From Microcoleus sp. LEGE 07076 (GTDB lineage Bacteria > Cyanobacteriota > Cyanobacteriia > Cyanobacteriales > Microcoleaceae): a stretch of DNA of 57,100 nucleotides. The stretch is from assembly GCF_015207455.1 (NCBI RefSeq), contig NZ_JADEWV010000010.1, positions 1 through 57,100 on the forward strand, in the 5' to 3' direction. The position numbers and the translations under genes are program-made. Below the pieces are notes generated by a model that did not search any database, was not told the origin of the DNA, and saw only the letters and a list, made by a program, of their open reading frames with translations. Position 1 is the stretch's first letter, and the number at the start of each line of letters is the position of its first letter. Below, in pieces: positions 17,447 to 28,043 of this stretch.

Positions 17447-17862
17447 TCGAGACATCATGCAGGCACTTATGTAGAAGCTACAAGCCCGGGAAAACTGAAT
17501 TAATTCTTATATTTTAAGGCACAAGCTAGAACCTAGAAGTGAAATTGCAAGTTAGAATAAAAAATGTTTTGCGTTGACAGCAGAGTAAATTCGTGATATG
17601 ATTATAAATCTTAAACACGATTTTTGTAGCGATCGCTTACACCGCAATCTCACCCCGCCCACAAAGGGAGACAATCGCCCCAAAAAAGTGGCGGAAAGCC
17701 CCCAAATTTAGACTCAAGTTCAAGCTAGCAGATTCATCTGTGGCAAGTAAATCTCTAATCGACTGACTGCCGATATATGTGTAGGTGGGATTCAATAACG
17801 GCCCTGGCAAGAAAAGATAAAATCAAAATTATCTTGATAAAAAACTTTGATTAGTAAATATT
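17447..17862. other. Intergenic leader of the large hybrid kinase
   Basis: This 416-bp spacer contains a strong promoter (17574-17602). It predicts a 5' untranslated leader of about 250 nt, which includes the HIP1-type GCGATCGC and a short GATAAAATC/GATAA-rich stretch close to the ATG. No open frame or known riboswitch is recognisable in the leader. Confidence 0.5.
17574..17602 (+). promoter_or_regulatory. Sigma-70 type promoter (TTGACA-17 nt-TATGAT)
   Basis: TTGACA at 17574-17579 and TATGAT at 17597-17602 are separated by exactly 17 nt, a near-consensus housekeeping promoter. Transcription would start around 17609, about 250 nt before the hybrid kinase ATG at 17863. It is the clearest promoter in the window. 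Confidence 0.7.
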
Positions 17863-20800
17863 ATGAAAGCAGTTTTTAACTTAGCTATACCTCCTACCTG
17901 CTTTAACATTCTGTTGGTAGAAGACAACCATCAGGAAGCTGAGCTTATTGAAGATTTGCTGTCAGGAATTAGCGGCCGGCAGCGTATATTGGTGACGAAA
18001 GTTGAGCGTCTCAGCGAAGCGCAGCAGCGATTGAGTCAAGAAACTTTTGACATCATTTTATTAGACCTTTCACTGCCAGACAGTCTGGGTGTTGAGACGG
18101 TGGATCGGGTAAAAGAGTACGGGGTAAATGTGCCGATCGTAGTTTTGACCGCCCAAAACGACGAAGAGCTTGCGCTGCGGTTGATTTCGGCCGGCGTACA
18201 GGATTATTTAGTCAAAAGAAAAATCGACGGCGAACTGTTAATTCGATCGCTCCGTTACGCCATAGAACGGCAGAACAGTCAAGATGCTTTGCGAAAAAGC
18301 GAAGAAAAATATCGCTCGGTGGTGGAAAATTCTTTAATCGGAATTGCCATCGTCGCTCCAATTGTTCACCCGGCAATTGGTGAAAATTGCAATTGGATAG
18401 AAGTTAACGATGCGCTGTGCGATTTGCTGGGCTACGAGCGCGACGAACTCGTGCAAAAGCATTGGCTGGAGTTGATCCATCCAGAGGATTTTGATGTCAA
18501 TGAACAACAATTGTCTCAGATGCTAGCAGGTACGAACGACGGTTACATCTGTGACAAAAGGTGGCTCAGAAAAGACGGCGAAATAGTTCACACGCGAGTT
18601 TCGCTGCGCTGCATCCGTGGCCGAGACGGGTCGATCGACCGGATGATCGAAGTAGTGTTGGACGTGAGCGATCGCTACCGCTACGAAGCCCAACTGAAAG
18701 CATCAGAAGATTTTTTAAACCACACTATAAATGCTACGCCAGACCCGATTTTTGTCAAAGACGAGCAGCACCGCTGGATCATCTTAAATGATGCTGTTTG
18801 TCAGTTTGTCGGAAAATCGCGGCAAGAACTGCTAGGCAAATCAGATTATGACTTTTTCCCCAAATCAGAAGCGGATGTTTTTTGGGCTAAAGATGAAGAA
18901 GTATTGACAACTGGCATCTGCTTGGAAAATGAAGAAACTTTAACAGACACCGCAGGCAAAGAACGCATCATTTCTACCAAAAAAAGCGTTTTTCAAAAAG
19001 CAGATGGCAGTAAAGTAATAGTTGGCACAATTAGAGATTTTACTGAATATAGACGGCAGCAAAGAGCCTTGGAACAAAGCGAAGCTAGATTTCAAAAATT
19101 GGTAGCTAATCTGCCGGGATCAATTTATCAATTCAGAAGGTCAGCAACGGGACAAAGGTGTTTTCCCTACGTCTCTTCGGGCTGCCGCCAACTGTACGAA
19201 TTAGAGGCAGAAGTAATAGAGCAAAATGCGGAAATTATTTTCAACGGAATTCATCCAGACGACCGCTTAAATTTAGAAACATCTATAGAAGTTTCAGCTG
19301 CTACTTTGGAACCTTGGCAGCATCAGTGGCGGCAGATTTTGCCGTCGGGAAAAGTTAAGTGGTTGCAAGGAGCATCAAGACCAGAAAGGCTGAATAATCA
19401 GATCGAATCTGGGAGCGAAGGCGATATTCTCTGGGACGGTTTAGTGATGGATATCACTGAGTTGAAGCAGGCACAAACAGAGCGCGATCGCTTTTTTACG
19501 ATTTCCTTAGACTTGCTTTGCATTGTCGGTTACGACGGCTGTTTCAAACGTTTGAACCCAGCTTGGTCAACGGTTCTAGGCTACAGCACGGCTGAACTTT
19601 TTGCCAAGCGTGCGATCGAATTTGTTCATCCTGACGATCGAGAAGCCACCGCAGCCGAAGCGGCAAAACTAATCGCCGGTACCTCTAGTATTTCCTTTGA
19701 AAACCGCTATCTTTGCAAAGACGGTTCTTACAAATGCCTGCTGTGGACGGCATCGCCGTTTGGCGAAGAAGGTTTAATCTACTCCGTCGGTCACGATATT
19801 ACCTCTCGCAAACAAGCCGAGTCCAAACTCCAGCAACAAGCAGTAGCAATGGGCGCTGCTTATGACGGTATTGCCATTTTTAACGATCGCAAAGAATGTA
19901 TTTATTCAAACGACGCTTATCTCAAAATGTACGGCTTGGCTAGCACTAGCGAACTGTTTGGCAAGAAATGGAAAATGCTCTACAGCTACGCAGAAAATCA
20001 ATATTTTGAACGAGAAGTAATGCCGGCGATTCAGGAAAAAGGGTACTGCAATATAGAAGCGCTCGGTCAGCGCGACGACGGTACTAAGTTCCCTCAAGAA
20101 TTGTCGCTGACAATGCTTGCAGGCGGAGAGATAATTTCTATAGTCCGCGATATTACTAAGAGAAAACAAGCAGAATCAGCACTGCGAGCGAGCCAGCGCC
20201 GCTATCAAACTTTGGCAGAAGCGTCGCCGGTTTGCATATTTCACAGCGATGCGTTTGGCAATTGCTTTTATGTGAATCAGCGGTGGAGCGAAATCACGGG
20301 ATTAAAGGCAGAATTAGCAGCCGAAACTGGCTGGATGAATGCCATTCATCCCGATGATGCGGAGCGGGTGAAAAATGAATGGTACAGGGCAGTTATTCAC
20401 AAAATTCCTTTTAAATCAGAATACCGCTTTCAGCATCCAGACGGTCGTGTAGTTTGGGCAATCGGTCAGGCGATCGCAGAAATCGGAGATGGGCAGGAAA
20501 TTAAAGGCTATATCGGCACTATTACTGATATTAGCGATCGCAAACAAGCCGAATTAAACCTGCTGCGAGTGACTCAAGCCGTAGAAAGCACCAGCGACGC
20601 GATCGGCATTGCTGACTTGACAGGGCGATCGATCTACCACAATCAAGCCTTTATTCAGCGGTACGGCTACACAGCAGAAGAACTGAACACAGCCGGCGGA
20701 GCAACGGCAATCTACCCCAAAACTCAAGTGCTGCTAGAAATGTTGAAAACGCTCCGCAAAGGCAAATCTTGGCAAGGCGAACTCAAAATCAAAACTAAAA

Positions 20801-23055
20801 GCAACGAACTGGTAACAACTTTATTTCGCGCTGACTGCATCAAAGATGAAACTGGCAATTTAATCGCATTAGTGGGAGTAATGACCGACATCACCGAACG
20901 CAAACAAGCCGAGATGGCGCTGCTGCACCAATTAAGGCGAGAGCGGCTGGTAGTTGCCATGCTCGATCGCATTCGCTCCTCCCTCAATTTAGAAGAAGTC
21001 CTCACCGCTGCTGTCGAACAAGTGCGGCAATTCTTGCAAACTGACCGCACAGTTATTTACCGCTTTAATCCCGACTGGAGCGGCTTTGTAGTTGTGGAAT
21101 CTGTGGCAAACAATAGAATTTCATTGCTAAATCTTCACAATCTTGACACCTGTTTTACAGATGGGTTTGTAGATATTTACCAGCAAGGTTATATTCGCTC
21201 TATAGAAGATATTTATAGTGAAAATCTGAGCGAATGCCACATTAAAAATCTCGAAGAATTAGAAGTAAAAGCTAACTTAATAGTGCCGATTTTAAAAGCA
21301 CGAGAAACTATTTCCGCGAGCCAACCGACCGCAGGAAATCTACTCTGGGGACTGCTGATCGCCCAGGATTGCAGCGGCCCCCGTGCCTGGGATTCCTCAG
21401 AAATAGAATCCCTCCGGCAACTGTGCGTCCAATTGGCGATCGCGATCCAGCAATCGACGCTATTTCAACAAGCACAAACCGAAATTGCCGATCGAAAAGT
21501 TGCCGAAGCTGCCCTCCAACAAGCCGTATTAGCCGCAGAAACCGCCAACCGCGCCAAAAGCGAATTTCTCGCCAACATGAGCCACGAACTGCGGACGCCT
21601 TTAAACGGCGTTTTAGGTTACGCTCAAATCCTCAAAACCGACAAAGACTTAACCTCCGATCACCAAGACAGTCTCAGCAACATTCAACAGTGCGGCGAAC
21701 ACCTGCTGATGTTAATCGACGATGTTTTAGACCTTTCCAAAATCGAAGCTAGAAAAATGGAACTCTACCCGGAAGAGTTAAATTTTCTAGATTTCATAAA
21801 AAACATTGCCGACCTTTTTGAGATGCGGGCTTCTCAAAAAGGAATTTCCTTCAATTACGAACAAGTGTCTCCCCTGCCTAACTGCGTCAAGGTCGATCGA
21901 AAAAGATTGCGCCAAATTCTGATCAACTTACTCAGCAATGCAGTTAAATTTACCAAGAGCGGCAAAGTAACTTTCAAAGTCGGGTATGTCGGAACAGGAG
22001 CCTGGAGTCGAGGCCAAGGAGAAAATTACAATTTCTCGATTTTGACTTCGGAACTGAAACAAAATTATATGCGCTTCGCCCACAATGCGATCGCAGCAAA
22101 ACACGATTTAAAAATCCGCTTTCAAATAGAGGATACCGGGAGGGGCATAGATCAAAGCAAGTTAGAAGAAATATTTTTGCCCTTCCACCAAGTTGGAGGC
22201 AATACATTTGTTGAAGGTACTGGTCTGGGACTCTCCATCAGCCAGAAATTAGCCAAACTGATGGGCAGCGAAATTCGCGTCAACAGCACTTTAGGAAAAG
22301 GCAGCACTTTCTGGCTGGATTTAGAATTGCCCGCAGCCAAGCGGTACTTGGAGGTGTCTCCTTTGCGTGAAAAACGCTGGCTTGTCGGTTTTGTCGGCCA
22401 CAAGCGGAAAGTGCTAATCGTGGACGACAATCAACTAAATCGCGGTTTGTTGTGCAGGCTGCTGGGGCGTTTGGGATTTGAGATTGCAGAGGCCAGTAAC
22501 GGTCAAGAATGCCTCTACAAAGCAGTTGAATTTAAACCGGATGTGATTTTAATGGACTTGCGGATGCCTGTGATGGATGGCTTAGAAACTGCAAGGAGAC
22601 TGCGACAGTTGCCGGAATTCAAAGATATCGTGTTAATTGCTCTGTCAGCTAGTGTTTTTGAGTCGGCGCAGCAAGAGAGCCTCCTGGCAGGGTGCAATGA
22701 TTTTGTTGCCAAGCCGATCGAAGCAAATCACTTTTTGGAACGGTTGCGCGTACATTTGGGATTAGAATGGATTTACGAGGAATCACCCGAAAGCAACAAG
22801 CGCAAAACTCCCAGTTTGTCACCAGCATCTGATTTTCCTGCTTGTTCTGCTTTGTTACCTGCGGCTTCTGAGTCGGTAGCAAAACTTTTGAAACTCGCAG
22901 CTATGGGCGACATTGAAGATTTTTTTAAAGAGATTGCCAAGCTGGAAACTTTGGAACCAAAATTAGTGCCGTTTGCCACCAAGCTGCGCCCACTTGCTAA
23001 GGGATTTCAGCTCAAACAAATTCGGAGTATTTTAAAGCAGTATATCGATGGTTAG
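17863..23055 (+). CDS. Large hybrid sensor histidine kinase (REC-7xPAS-GAF-HisKA-HATPase-REC)
   Basis: This 1730-residue soluble kinase has an N-terminal receiver (about 14-130; D68 in [11 protein letters not shown]). Seven PAS/PAC modules follow (about 145-1020), starting at segments such as [42 protein letters not shown] and [13 protein letters not shown]. Next come a GAF domain (about 1030-1200; [17 protein letters not shown]), HisKA (H1241 in [14 protein letters not shown]), an HATPase ([25 protein letters not shown]) and a C-terminal receiver (D1565 in [13 protein letters not shown]). The GAF lacks an evident bilin Cys, so light sensing is not shown. It probably integrates several cytoplasmic signals into a phosphorelay. 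It may partner the hybrid kinase upstream. Confidence 0.94.
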   Translation: MKAVFNLAIPPTCFNILLVEDNHQEAELIEDLLSGISGRQRILVTKVERLSEAQQRLSQETFDIILLDLSLPDSLGVETVDRVKEYGVNVPIVVLTAQNDEELALRLISAGVQDYLVKRKIDGELLIRSLRYAIERQNSQDALRKSEEKYRSVVENSLIGIAIVAPIVHPAIGENCNWIEVNDALCDLLGYERDELVQKHWLELIHPEDFDVNEQQLSQMLAGTNDGYICDKRWLRKDGEIVHTRVSLRCIRGRDGSIDRMIEVVLDVSDRYRYEAQLKASEDFLNHTINATPDPIFVKDEQHRWIILNDAVCQFVGKSRQELLGKSDYDFFPKSEADVFWAKDEEVLTTGICLENEETLTDTAGKERIISTKKSVFQKADGSKVIVGTIRDFTEYRRQQRALEQSEARFQKLVANLPGSIYQFRRSATGQRCFPYVSSGCRQLYELEAEVIEQNAEIIFNGIHPDDRLNLETSIEVSAATLEPWQHQWRQILPSGKVKWLQGASRPERLNNQIESGSEGDILWDGLVMDITELKQAQTERDRFFTISLDLLCIVGYDGCFKRLNPAWSTVLGYSTAELFAKRAIEFVHPDDREATAAEAAKLIAGTSSISFENRYLCKDGSYKCLLWTASPFGEEGLIYSVGHDITSRKQAESKLQQQAVAMGAAYDGIAIFNDRKECIYSNDAYLKMYGLASTSELFGKKWKMLYSYAENQYFEREVMPAIQEKGYCNIEALGQRDDGTKFPQELSLTMLAGGEIISIVRDITKRKQAESALRASQRRYQTLAEASPVCIFHSDAFGNCFYVNQRWSEITGLKAELAAETGWMNAIHPDDAERVKNEWYRAVIHKIPFKSEYRFQHPDGRVVWAIGQAIAEIGDGQEIKGYIGTITDISDRKQAELNLLRVTQAVESTSDAIGIADLTGRSIYHNQAFIQRYGYTAEELNTAGGATAIYPKTQVLLEMLKTLRKGKSWQGELKIKTKSNELVTTLFRADCIKDETGNLIALVGVMTDITERKQAEMALLHQLRRERLVVAMLDRIRSSLNLEEVLTAAVEQVRQFLQTDRTVIYRFNPDWSGFVVVESVANNRISLLNLHNLDTCFTDGFVDIYQQGYIRSIEDIYSENLSECHIKNLEELEVKANLIVPILKARETISASQPTAGNLLWGLLIAQDCSGPRAWDSSEIESLRQLCVQLAIAIQQSTLFQQAQTEIADRKVAEAALQQAVLAAETANRAKSEFLANMSHELRTPLNGVLGYAQILKTDKDLTSDHQDSLSNIQQCGEHLLMLIDDVLDLSKIEARKMELYPEELNFLDFIKNIADLFEMRASQKGISFNYEQVSPLPNCVKVDRKRLRQILINLLSNAVKFTKSGKVTFKVGYVGTGAWSRGQGENYNFSILTSELKQNYMRFAHNAIAAKHDLKIRFQIEDTGRGIDQSKLEEIFLPFHQVGGNTFVEGTGLGLSISQKLAKLMGSEIRVNSTLGKGSTFWLDLELPAAKRYLEVSPLREKRWLVGFVGHKRKVLIVDDNQLNRGLLCRLLGRLGFEIAEASNGQECLYKAVEFKPDVILMDLRMPVMDGLETARRLRQLPEFKDIVLIALSASVFESAQQESLLAGCNDFVAKPIEANHFLERLRVHLGLEWIYEESPESNKRKTPSLSPASDFPACSALLPAASESVAKLLKLAAMGDIEDFFKEIAKLETLEPKLVPFATKLRPLAKGFQLKQIRSILKQYIDG

Positions 23056-23164
23056 TAGTTATTGGTTATTGGTTATTGGTTATTGGTTATTGGTTATTGG
23101 TTATTGGTTATTGGTTATTGGTTATTAGTTATTGGTTATTGGTTATTAGTTATTAGTTATTGGT
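23056..23164. repeat. Heptameric tandem repeat (unit TTATTGG)
   Basis: About fifteen copies of the 7-bp unit TTATTGG, some degenerate to TTATTAG, start right at the stop codon of the hybrid kinase gene. The array produces a spurious open frame with a GYWLLVI repeat. It is the longest heptamer array in the window. Confidence 0.95.
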
Positions 23165-23226
23165 TGTCAGTTCCAATCCCTCCGCTACGCTCCGCCCAAT
23201 GGCTAATGACCTGTTTGCCCTATGCG

Positions 23227-23276
23227 TACCTCATGTTAGTGAGAAAAGCTATAGCCTTTCTCACTAACATGAGGTA
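23227..23276. terminator. Perfect 20-bp inverted repeat between convergent genes
   Basis: TACCTCATGTTAGTGAGAAA (23227-23246) is exactly repeated in inverse at 23257-23276 around the 10-nt loop AGCTATAGCC. It lies between the convergent hybrid kinase and Uma2 genes. It lacks a T-tract, so intrinsic termination is only one option; a repeat element is the other. Confidence 0.55.
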
Positions 23277-23353
23277 TGCTCGCAAGACCTATGCCCTATG
23301 CCCATGAGTCCGCGAATCTTTCTGAGAACCGCTATATATAATATTCTGTTGTT

Positions 23354-23917
23354 TCACTCTAACAGCCAACTAAATAAATCTTTTACTGTCAGTTGCAATT
23401 CCCTGGCAAAAGATGGCACGGGCAATAACTGTTCCGGTTCGTCAAACACCTCGGTTGATTGAGCCGGCCGATATACAAAAACCGATCGCTCTTCTGGATC
23501 GATTAACCAACCCATTTGAGTTCCGTGTTTGAGACAATGTAAAATATTTTTAGTAACTTTAGTTTGGCTTTGGTCGGGGGAGAGGATTTCAATTGTCCAA
23601 TCCGGGGCGATCGCAAACACATTTGCCACACCGCCATTTTCGTTACGGGGAATGCGCTCCCAAGTGAATACAGTCACGTCGGGAACGATCGCGCGACCGC
23701 CAAAAACACACCGCAGTTCGGGAAATGCTCGCGCCACCTTTTGAGGTTTGAGAGCAGCATTAGCAGCACTTGTCAACTCGCCTTGAATTACACTATGTTC
23801 TCCTTGAGGCATGGGTTTTTGAATGATTTTACCGTCAATGTACTCGCTGGCTGGTTTGGTTTCTGACAACTTCAGAAACTCTTCGAGTGTCAAAGATTTT
23901 GGCAGGGTTTGTACCAT
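23354..23917 (-). CDS. Uma2 family (PD-(D/E)XK nuclease-like) protein
   Basis: This 187-residue protein shows the Uma2/DUF820 layout: TLEEFLKLSETKPASEYIDG at the N-terminus, AIVPDVTVF, then WTIEILSPDQSQTKV and GWLIDPEERSVFVYRP. The Asp of PDVTVF and Glu of IEILS form the PD-(D/E)XK-like core. The family is heavily expanded in filamentous cyanobacteria, and its biological role is unresolved. It is monocistronic. The ATG is at 23915-23917. Confidence 0.9.
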   Translation of the reverse strand: MVQTLPKSLTLEEFLKLSETKPASEYIDGKIIQKPMPQGEHSVIQGELTSAANAALKPQKVARAFPELRCVFGGRAIVPDVTVFTWERIPRNENGGVANVFAIAPDWTIEILSPDQSQTKVTKNILHCLKHGTQMGWLIDPEERSVFVYRPAQSTEVFDEPEQLLPVPSFARELQLTVKDLFSWLLE

Positions 23918-24067
23918 CCGATTTTACCTATAAAATAGGAGTTTAACTTACTATTTTACCAAAAATGGCCCGACTCACGCGATCGCCGATCCGCTTACTT
24001 CTTGCTTCGGCCATACCACCTTGCATCCTGCCGCTAATCTTGCTTCTATATATTCAGAGACAGTTTT

Positions 24068-25450
24068 TTGAGAGAGTTGGGATTGAAATTACTTTGCCTC
24101 AGTAACGGCCACGGAGAAGATGCGATCGCCCTTCGCATCTTGCGGGAACTGCAACAGCACCCGCATCCCCCAGAATTGGCCGTGTTTCCGCTAGTGGGCG
24201 AAGGGCAAGCTTTCGCTGAACTAGAAAACGCCCGCATCATCGGCCCAGTGCAGCGGATGCCTTCGGGCGGCTTTATTTACATGGATGGAAAGGAATTTTT
24301 GCGCGATGTCAAAGGCGGGTTGCTTCAGTTGACTCTAGCTCAGTTTAAAGCGATCCGCGCTTGGGTGCGATCGCAAACACAGTCTGGGAATCAAGACGCA
24401 GTTATCTTAGCCTGTGGCGATATCGTACCGCTGCTATTTGCTTGGCAAGGTGGCGCGCCCTATGCCTTTCTCGGCACAGCCAAGTCCGATTATTATTTGC
24501 GGGACGAGAACGGGCCTCTGCCTCGCAAATCCAACATTTTTGCTTGGATTTGGTCGCCGCGATCGGTTTATTTGCCTTGGGAGCGCTGGTTGATGACCAG
24601 AAACCGCTGTCGCGCCGTTTTTGTCAGGGACGCGCTAACCGCCGAGACTTTACAAAAGCTAGGAATTCCCGCTTGCAATCTCGGCAATCCGATGATGGAC
24701 GGACTCGAACCGGAAAATCCAGCCGGTTTTTACGGCCTTGACGCAGAGTTTCGCGAAAGGGAGCGATCGCTCGTCATCACGTTACTCCCCGGCTCTAGAG
24801 CGCCGGAAGCCTATGCTAATTGGCAGCTAATAGTAGAGGCTGTCGGCGGAATTTTGTCCTTGTTTGCCGATCGTAAACTGTTATTTTTGGCAGCAATTTC
24901 TCCAGAATTAAACTTAGAAGCTTTGCGACCTATTTTAGAATTTTTCGGCTGGCGCCAAGACGGCGAAACTAGAACGCAGTGGCGAGAAGGAAGTATTTTG
25001 CGACCTCCTGTTTCTAGCCCTCAAGAAATTCATAAAGAATCTCCTAATTTGCTATTGCCCTTGACTTTTGTGCAGAGAAAAGCCACAATGATTTTAACTC
25101 AGCAAAGTTTTAACGATTGTTTGTACGAAGCCGATTTAGCAGTAGCAATGGCAGGAACCGCTACAGAACAATTTGTAGGTTTAGGAAAACCCGCGATCGC
25201 CATTCCCGGAAACGGCCCGCAATTTACTCCCGGCTTTGCAGAAGCCCAAAGTCGCCTGTTAGGGCCGTCATTAATTTTAGTCAAACATCCCGCCGAAGTT
25301 GCCGGCGCAGTACAGTCTTTATTCCGCGACCCCGACAGGTTGCAGCTAATCGCTGAAAATGGCTTGCGCCGCATGGGAGAACCCGGTGCAGCAGCCAGAA
25401 TTGCCAAGTGTTTAATTCAGCGGTTCGGCGGTGAACGCAGCAACGATTAA
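24068..25450 (+). CDS. Lipid-A-disaccharide synthase-related protein
   Basis: This 460-residue protein resembles the cyanobacterial LpxB-related family. It opens with LLCLSNGHGEDAIALRIL, has VILACGDIVPLLFAW and AVFVRDALTAETLQKLGIP in the middle, a second Rossmann half with ITLLPGSRAPEAYANW, and a late VAMAGTATEQFVGLGKPAIA segment like the GT-B nucleotide-sugar site. True LpxB makes lipid A disaccharide, but this paralogous group is of unknown acceptor. The first codon appears to be TTG at 24068; nearby TTG codons are equally possible and no ATG fits. Confidence 0.85.
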   Translation: MRELGLKLLCLSNGHGEDAIALRILRELQQHPHPPELAVFPLVGEGQAFAELENARIIGPVQRMPSGGFIYMDGKEFLRDVKGGLLQLTLAQFKAIRAWVRSQTQSGNQDAVILACGDIVPLLFAWQGGAPYAFLGTAKSDYYLRDENGPLPRKSNIFAWIWSPRSVYLPWERWLMTRNRCRAVFVRDALTAETLQKLGIPACNLGNPMMDGLEPENPAGFYGLDAEFRERERSLVITLLPGSRAPEAYANWQLIVEAVGGILSLFADRKLLFLAAISPELNLEALRPILEFFGWRQDGETRTQWREGSILRPPVSSPQEIHKESPNLLLPLTFVQRKATMILTQQSFNDCLYEADLAVAMAGTATEQFVGLGKPAIAIPGNGPQFTPGFAEAQSRLLGPSLILVKHPAEVAGAVQSLFRDPDRLQLIAENGLRRMGEPGAAARIAKCLIQRFGGERSND

Positions 25451-25660
25451 TTGCCGATCGTACACTAGGGACACAACTATGTTTTGTCCCTACCGAATAT
25501 CTTTATTTGTACTTTATTAAAAAATCTCTCGCTAACTACTAACTTCCATTGTTTGCTCGTTCGGACTTGAGTCCGATAATTATCAGGACTAAAGTCCGAA
25601 CGCTCAAACCAGAAAAAATAAATTTGCCGTTTTTTCAGAAGATTGAACCCAGAAATCAGC
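25451..25660. repeat. Convergent spacer with 'GTTCGGACTT' inverted repeat
   Basis: The arms CGTTCGGACTT (25558-25568) and AAGTCCGAACG (25592-25602) are exact complements, with further GAGTCC/GGACT pairing inside. The hairpin lies between the LpxB-related gene and the convergent comB and belongs to the same broad repeat family as that at 29149-29184. No gene is present. Confidence 0.8.
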
Positions 25661-26410
25661 TTAAGGAATTTTAAAATCCGATTTCACCAAAACACCCGGT
25701 TCTCGCTGCATAGGAAGCACATCTAAAGTATCCAATTGCGCGCAATATTTTAAGTCTTCGATTATGCCCAAACCGAGGAGGCGCTGGCCGTGACTGGCTT
25801 TTTCCAACAATTCATGCAGCCGATCTTGCCAGTGCAGATAAAGAGCGATCGCCCCAAATACTTCATCGTTACCAGCAAAATCGATCGCAGGAATACCGCT
25901 TTCTGCTAGCAAACTTTGGGCGATCGCCCCAGCACAAACCGTATCCTCCAACGAATAACTCCCTTCCCAACCAGAACCCACAATCCAAATACTTTCCGGC
26001 TTTTTGCTTAACAAAAACTGCACCACAGATTTGCGGTTAATCAAAGCCGCCGTCAGCACAGTTGCAGCAGCTTGCACTCGTTGCAGAGCCCGAGTACCGT
26101 TAGTTGTGCTGATAAAAATGCGCTTGAGAGCCACCTTTTCTGGCGCGCAGTCCAAAGGGGAATTCCCCATGTCAAAACCGTCAACTTTCGCGCCGCCGCG
26201 CTCTCCTGCCCGAATCCGCTTGTCTGCAGGCCATTTTTCGCTGCTTGCCATCAGCTTATCCAAGTCGCTGAAAACTTGGACAGCTTCCGCCCCATTATTC
26301 AGGGCCGTCGCCATTGTCGTAGTCGCCCGCAGCACATCAACTGCGATCGCGCAAGCCGGCATTTTGTCGGCTGGGGTAAGTTCCGGGGTATGGTAAATAA
26401 AAAGCTTCAC
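25661..26410 (-). CDS. comB: 2-phosphosulfolactate phosphatase family protein (ComB-like)
   Basis: This 249-residue protein matches the ComB fold: [21 protein letters not shown] (about 22-42), [29 protein letters not shown] and [19 protein letters not shown]. In methanogens ComB dephosphorylates 2-phosphosulfolactate in coenzyme M synthesis. Cyanobacteria make no coenzyme M, so the natural substrate is unknown. The start is GTG (26408-26410 reads CAC on the plus strand). It is divergent from the EI24-like membrane protein gene, with 66 bp between starts. Confidence 0.88.
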   Translation of the reverse strand: MKLFIYHTPELTPADKMPACAIAVDVLRATTTMATALNNGAEAVQVFSDLDKLMASSEKWPADKRIRAGERGGAKVDGFDMGNSPLDCAPEKVALKRIFISTTNGTRALQRVQAAATVLTAALINRKSVVQFLLSKKPESIWIVGSGWEGSYSLEDTVCAGAIAQSLLAESGIPAIDFAGNDEVFGAIALYLHWQDRLHELLEKASHGQRLLGLGIIEDLKYCAQLDTLDVLPMQREPGVLVKSDFKIP

Positions 26411-26476
26411 TTTTGGGCAACCTGCAATAAATCCTCACAGGCAATAATAATAGAAAGTGACGCTCTCACCCCTAAT

Positions 26477-27370
26477 ATGTCAAAACAGCTCAATTCAAAT
26501 CCCGCCCGCGCCGCCATTACCGCACCAATTGGACTCTTGGCAGGTTTCACCTATCCTTTTCGAGCTTTCACGCTGATTTGGCAAACTCCCAAGCTGTGGA
26601 CTTATGTATTAGTTCCCGTCGTGCTAAATTGCTTAATTGGTATCGGACTTTATTTAAGCTTGCTATTTCCCAGTTTGGCAGGCATAGACGTTTTGGTTGC
26701 CGATTTGTCCGTGCGATTTAATGATTTAATTGCGAATTTGCCAGCTTGGTTGAGCTTTCTCGGCGGGTTAACAGTCGCTTTCGGCTGGCTGCTGCGCGTA
26801 CTCCTAGTGTCAGGACTTTTGCTGGTAATCGGGTTTTTGTTAGTACAGTTTGGCGTGATTTTGGGTTCGCCCTGGTACGGTCAACTTTCCGAACAATTGG
26901 AACTGCTGCGGAACGGTCAATTGCCCGCAGAAGCCCCAATGAATGTGGCGAGTGTTTTTCGGGATATTCAAAGGGCGATCGCCTTTGAACTGCGAAAACT
27001 ACAAATTTTACTGAGCGTCGGCATACCCCTGATACTGCTGAATTTTGTGCCAGGATTCGGCTCTATTCTTAGCAGTTTGGGAGGCGTAGCTTTGGGCGCA
27101 ACTATTGTCTGTTTAGATTTTTTAGATGCACCTTTGGAAAGAAGGCGCAGGCCTTTTCAGGAGAAGTTAGAAATAATTTGGGCGAGTTTGCCCGCTAGCG
27201 GCAGTTTTGGTTTAGTGTGTTTTGGTTTGGTGAGCATTCCGCTGTTGAATCTGTTGGCAATTCCGCTGTGCGTGACGGCGGGGACTTTATTTTTTTGCGA
27301 TCGCATTTGGCCGGCCCGCTTTGCTTCAAAAGAAACAAACATCGCTCCAGAAACTAACATTACAACTTAA
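26477..27370 (+). CDS. EI24 / CysZ-like integral membrane protein
   Basis: This 297-residue protein has about six hydrophobic segments. It begins with GLLAGFTYPFRAFTLIWQTP, the EI24/CysZ family opening, and continues with LVSGLLLVIGFLLVQFGVI, LILLNFVPGFG and CLDFLDAPLERRRRPF, the usual family motif before the last helices. CysZ imports sulfate; the function of cyanobacterial relatives is not established. The frame is open upstream to 26072, inside comB on the other strand, but the ATG at 26477 gives the proper family N-terminus. Confidence 0.88.
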   Translation: MSKQLNSNPARAAITAPIGLLAGFTYPFRAFTLIWQTPKLWTYVLVPVVLNCLIGIGLYLSLLFPSLAGIDVLVADLSVRFNDLIANLPAWLSFLGGLTVAFGWLLRVLLVSGLLLVIGFLLVQFGVILGSPWYGQLSEQLELLRNGQLPAEAPMNVASVFRDIQRAIAFELRKLQILLSVGIPLILLNFVPGFGSILSSLGGVALGATIVCLDFLDAPLERRRRPFQEKLEIIWASLPASGSFGLVCFGLVSIPLLNLLAIPLCVTAGTLFFCDRIWPARFASKETNIAPETNITT

Positions 27371-27374
27371 AAAA

Positions 27375-27650
27375 CTACGGAGATGCTTCTACCTTATGCC
27401 GAATGCCTTCTACCTGCCCCTGACTCTGGGATTTCCAACTCAGAAACGGGCTTAAAAACAGCCAACTAACGAAAAAGAATGAAGCTGTAAATAGCTGAAC
27501 AATATCGATCGCAGACAGGTATCCGTCAGCAAACAGCGCAATGCTTCTATCTGTCAGCCCGAATATCCAAGAAAGAATCCCAAACAGCCAAATGCCTTTT
27601 TGCAGCATTGACAAAAATGTTGAAACTTCGGAGTTTTGCTGATTATTCAT
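27375..27650 (-). CDS. Small two-helix membrane protein, hypothetical
   Basis: This 91-residue protein has two strongly hydrophobic segments (about residues 17-35 and 44-68) with a short soluble N-terminus (MNNQQNSEVSTFLSML) and a charged C-terminal tail. I do not recognise a family. The ATG at 27650 is preferred over an upstream in-frame codon at 27698, because the extra residues are Cys/Arg-rich and unlike a membrane leader. It ends 4 bp from the end of the convergent EI24-like gene, which supports it as a real gene. Confidence 0.6.
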   Translation of the reverse strand: MNNQQNSEVSTFLSMLQKGIWLFGILSWIFGLTDRSIALFADGYLSAIDIVQLFTASFFFVSWLFLSPFLSWKSQSQGQVEGIRHKVEASP

Positions 27651-28043
27651 TGATTTGGCCCTTGTTGGCGAACAATCTGATTTACCGGGGCACCCCAAGG
27701 GCTTAAGGATTTTTGGTATCTCCTCGGATTCCCTTTGTTTTCTCTATGTTAAGAAATGTTTCCAAAAATTGCAACATACCTCTAGAGGTATTCGCGCATC
27801 TATCTCAAGAGGTAGTCGCAGGGTGAAAGAGAAGTAAACTTTGCTACACTTTGGCCGGAAGGGCGATCGCCCTCTTGGCAAATGCCTCCATGACAATTTG
27901 TAGTTTACTAGAACTACATCATACTACTCAGAAAGTTGGTAGTGAGGACTTCAGTCCTCAAAACCCAAAACCCCCGCGACAAACAATTTGACGGTCGTTA
28001 TTAACCACACTTAAGATCCGTTTTGCATCAATAACATCAAACA
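27651..28043. other. Spacer with partial dispersed repeat
   Basis: This spacer of nearly 400 bp carries the half-repeat GTAGTGAGGACTTCAGTCCTC (27942-27962) of the family at 7889-7983 and a GGGCGATCGCCC HIP1 palindrome near 27861. A short open frame on the plus strand (27655-27837) has no family resemblance. I see no RNA gene. Confidence 0.5.

Noticed and set aside
21369-21752. Alternate-frame 127-residue open frame inside the giant kinase
   Set aside because: It is an Arg/Ser-rich shadow of the HisKA region, which itself has an uninterrupted and conserved reading frame.
17863-23055. Phytochrome-type photoreceptor
   Set aside because: The GAF domain resembles cyanobacterial signalling GAFs, but I see no bilin-binding Cys in a phytochrome or CBCR context, so light sensing is not claimed.
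23062-23307. Open frame of GYWLLVI repeats on the plus strand
   Set aside because: It is the translation of the TTATTGG tandem array, with no ribosome binding site and no protein-like composition.
26072-26476. N-terminal extension of the EI24-like gene
   Set aside because: It runs antisense through comB and has no similarity to the family N-terminus; ATG at 26477 gives the normal protein.
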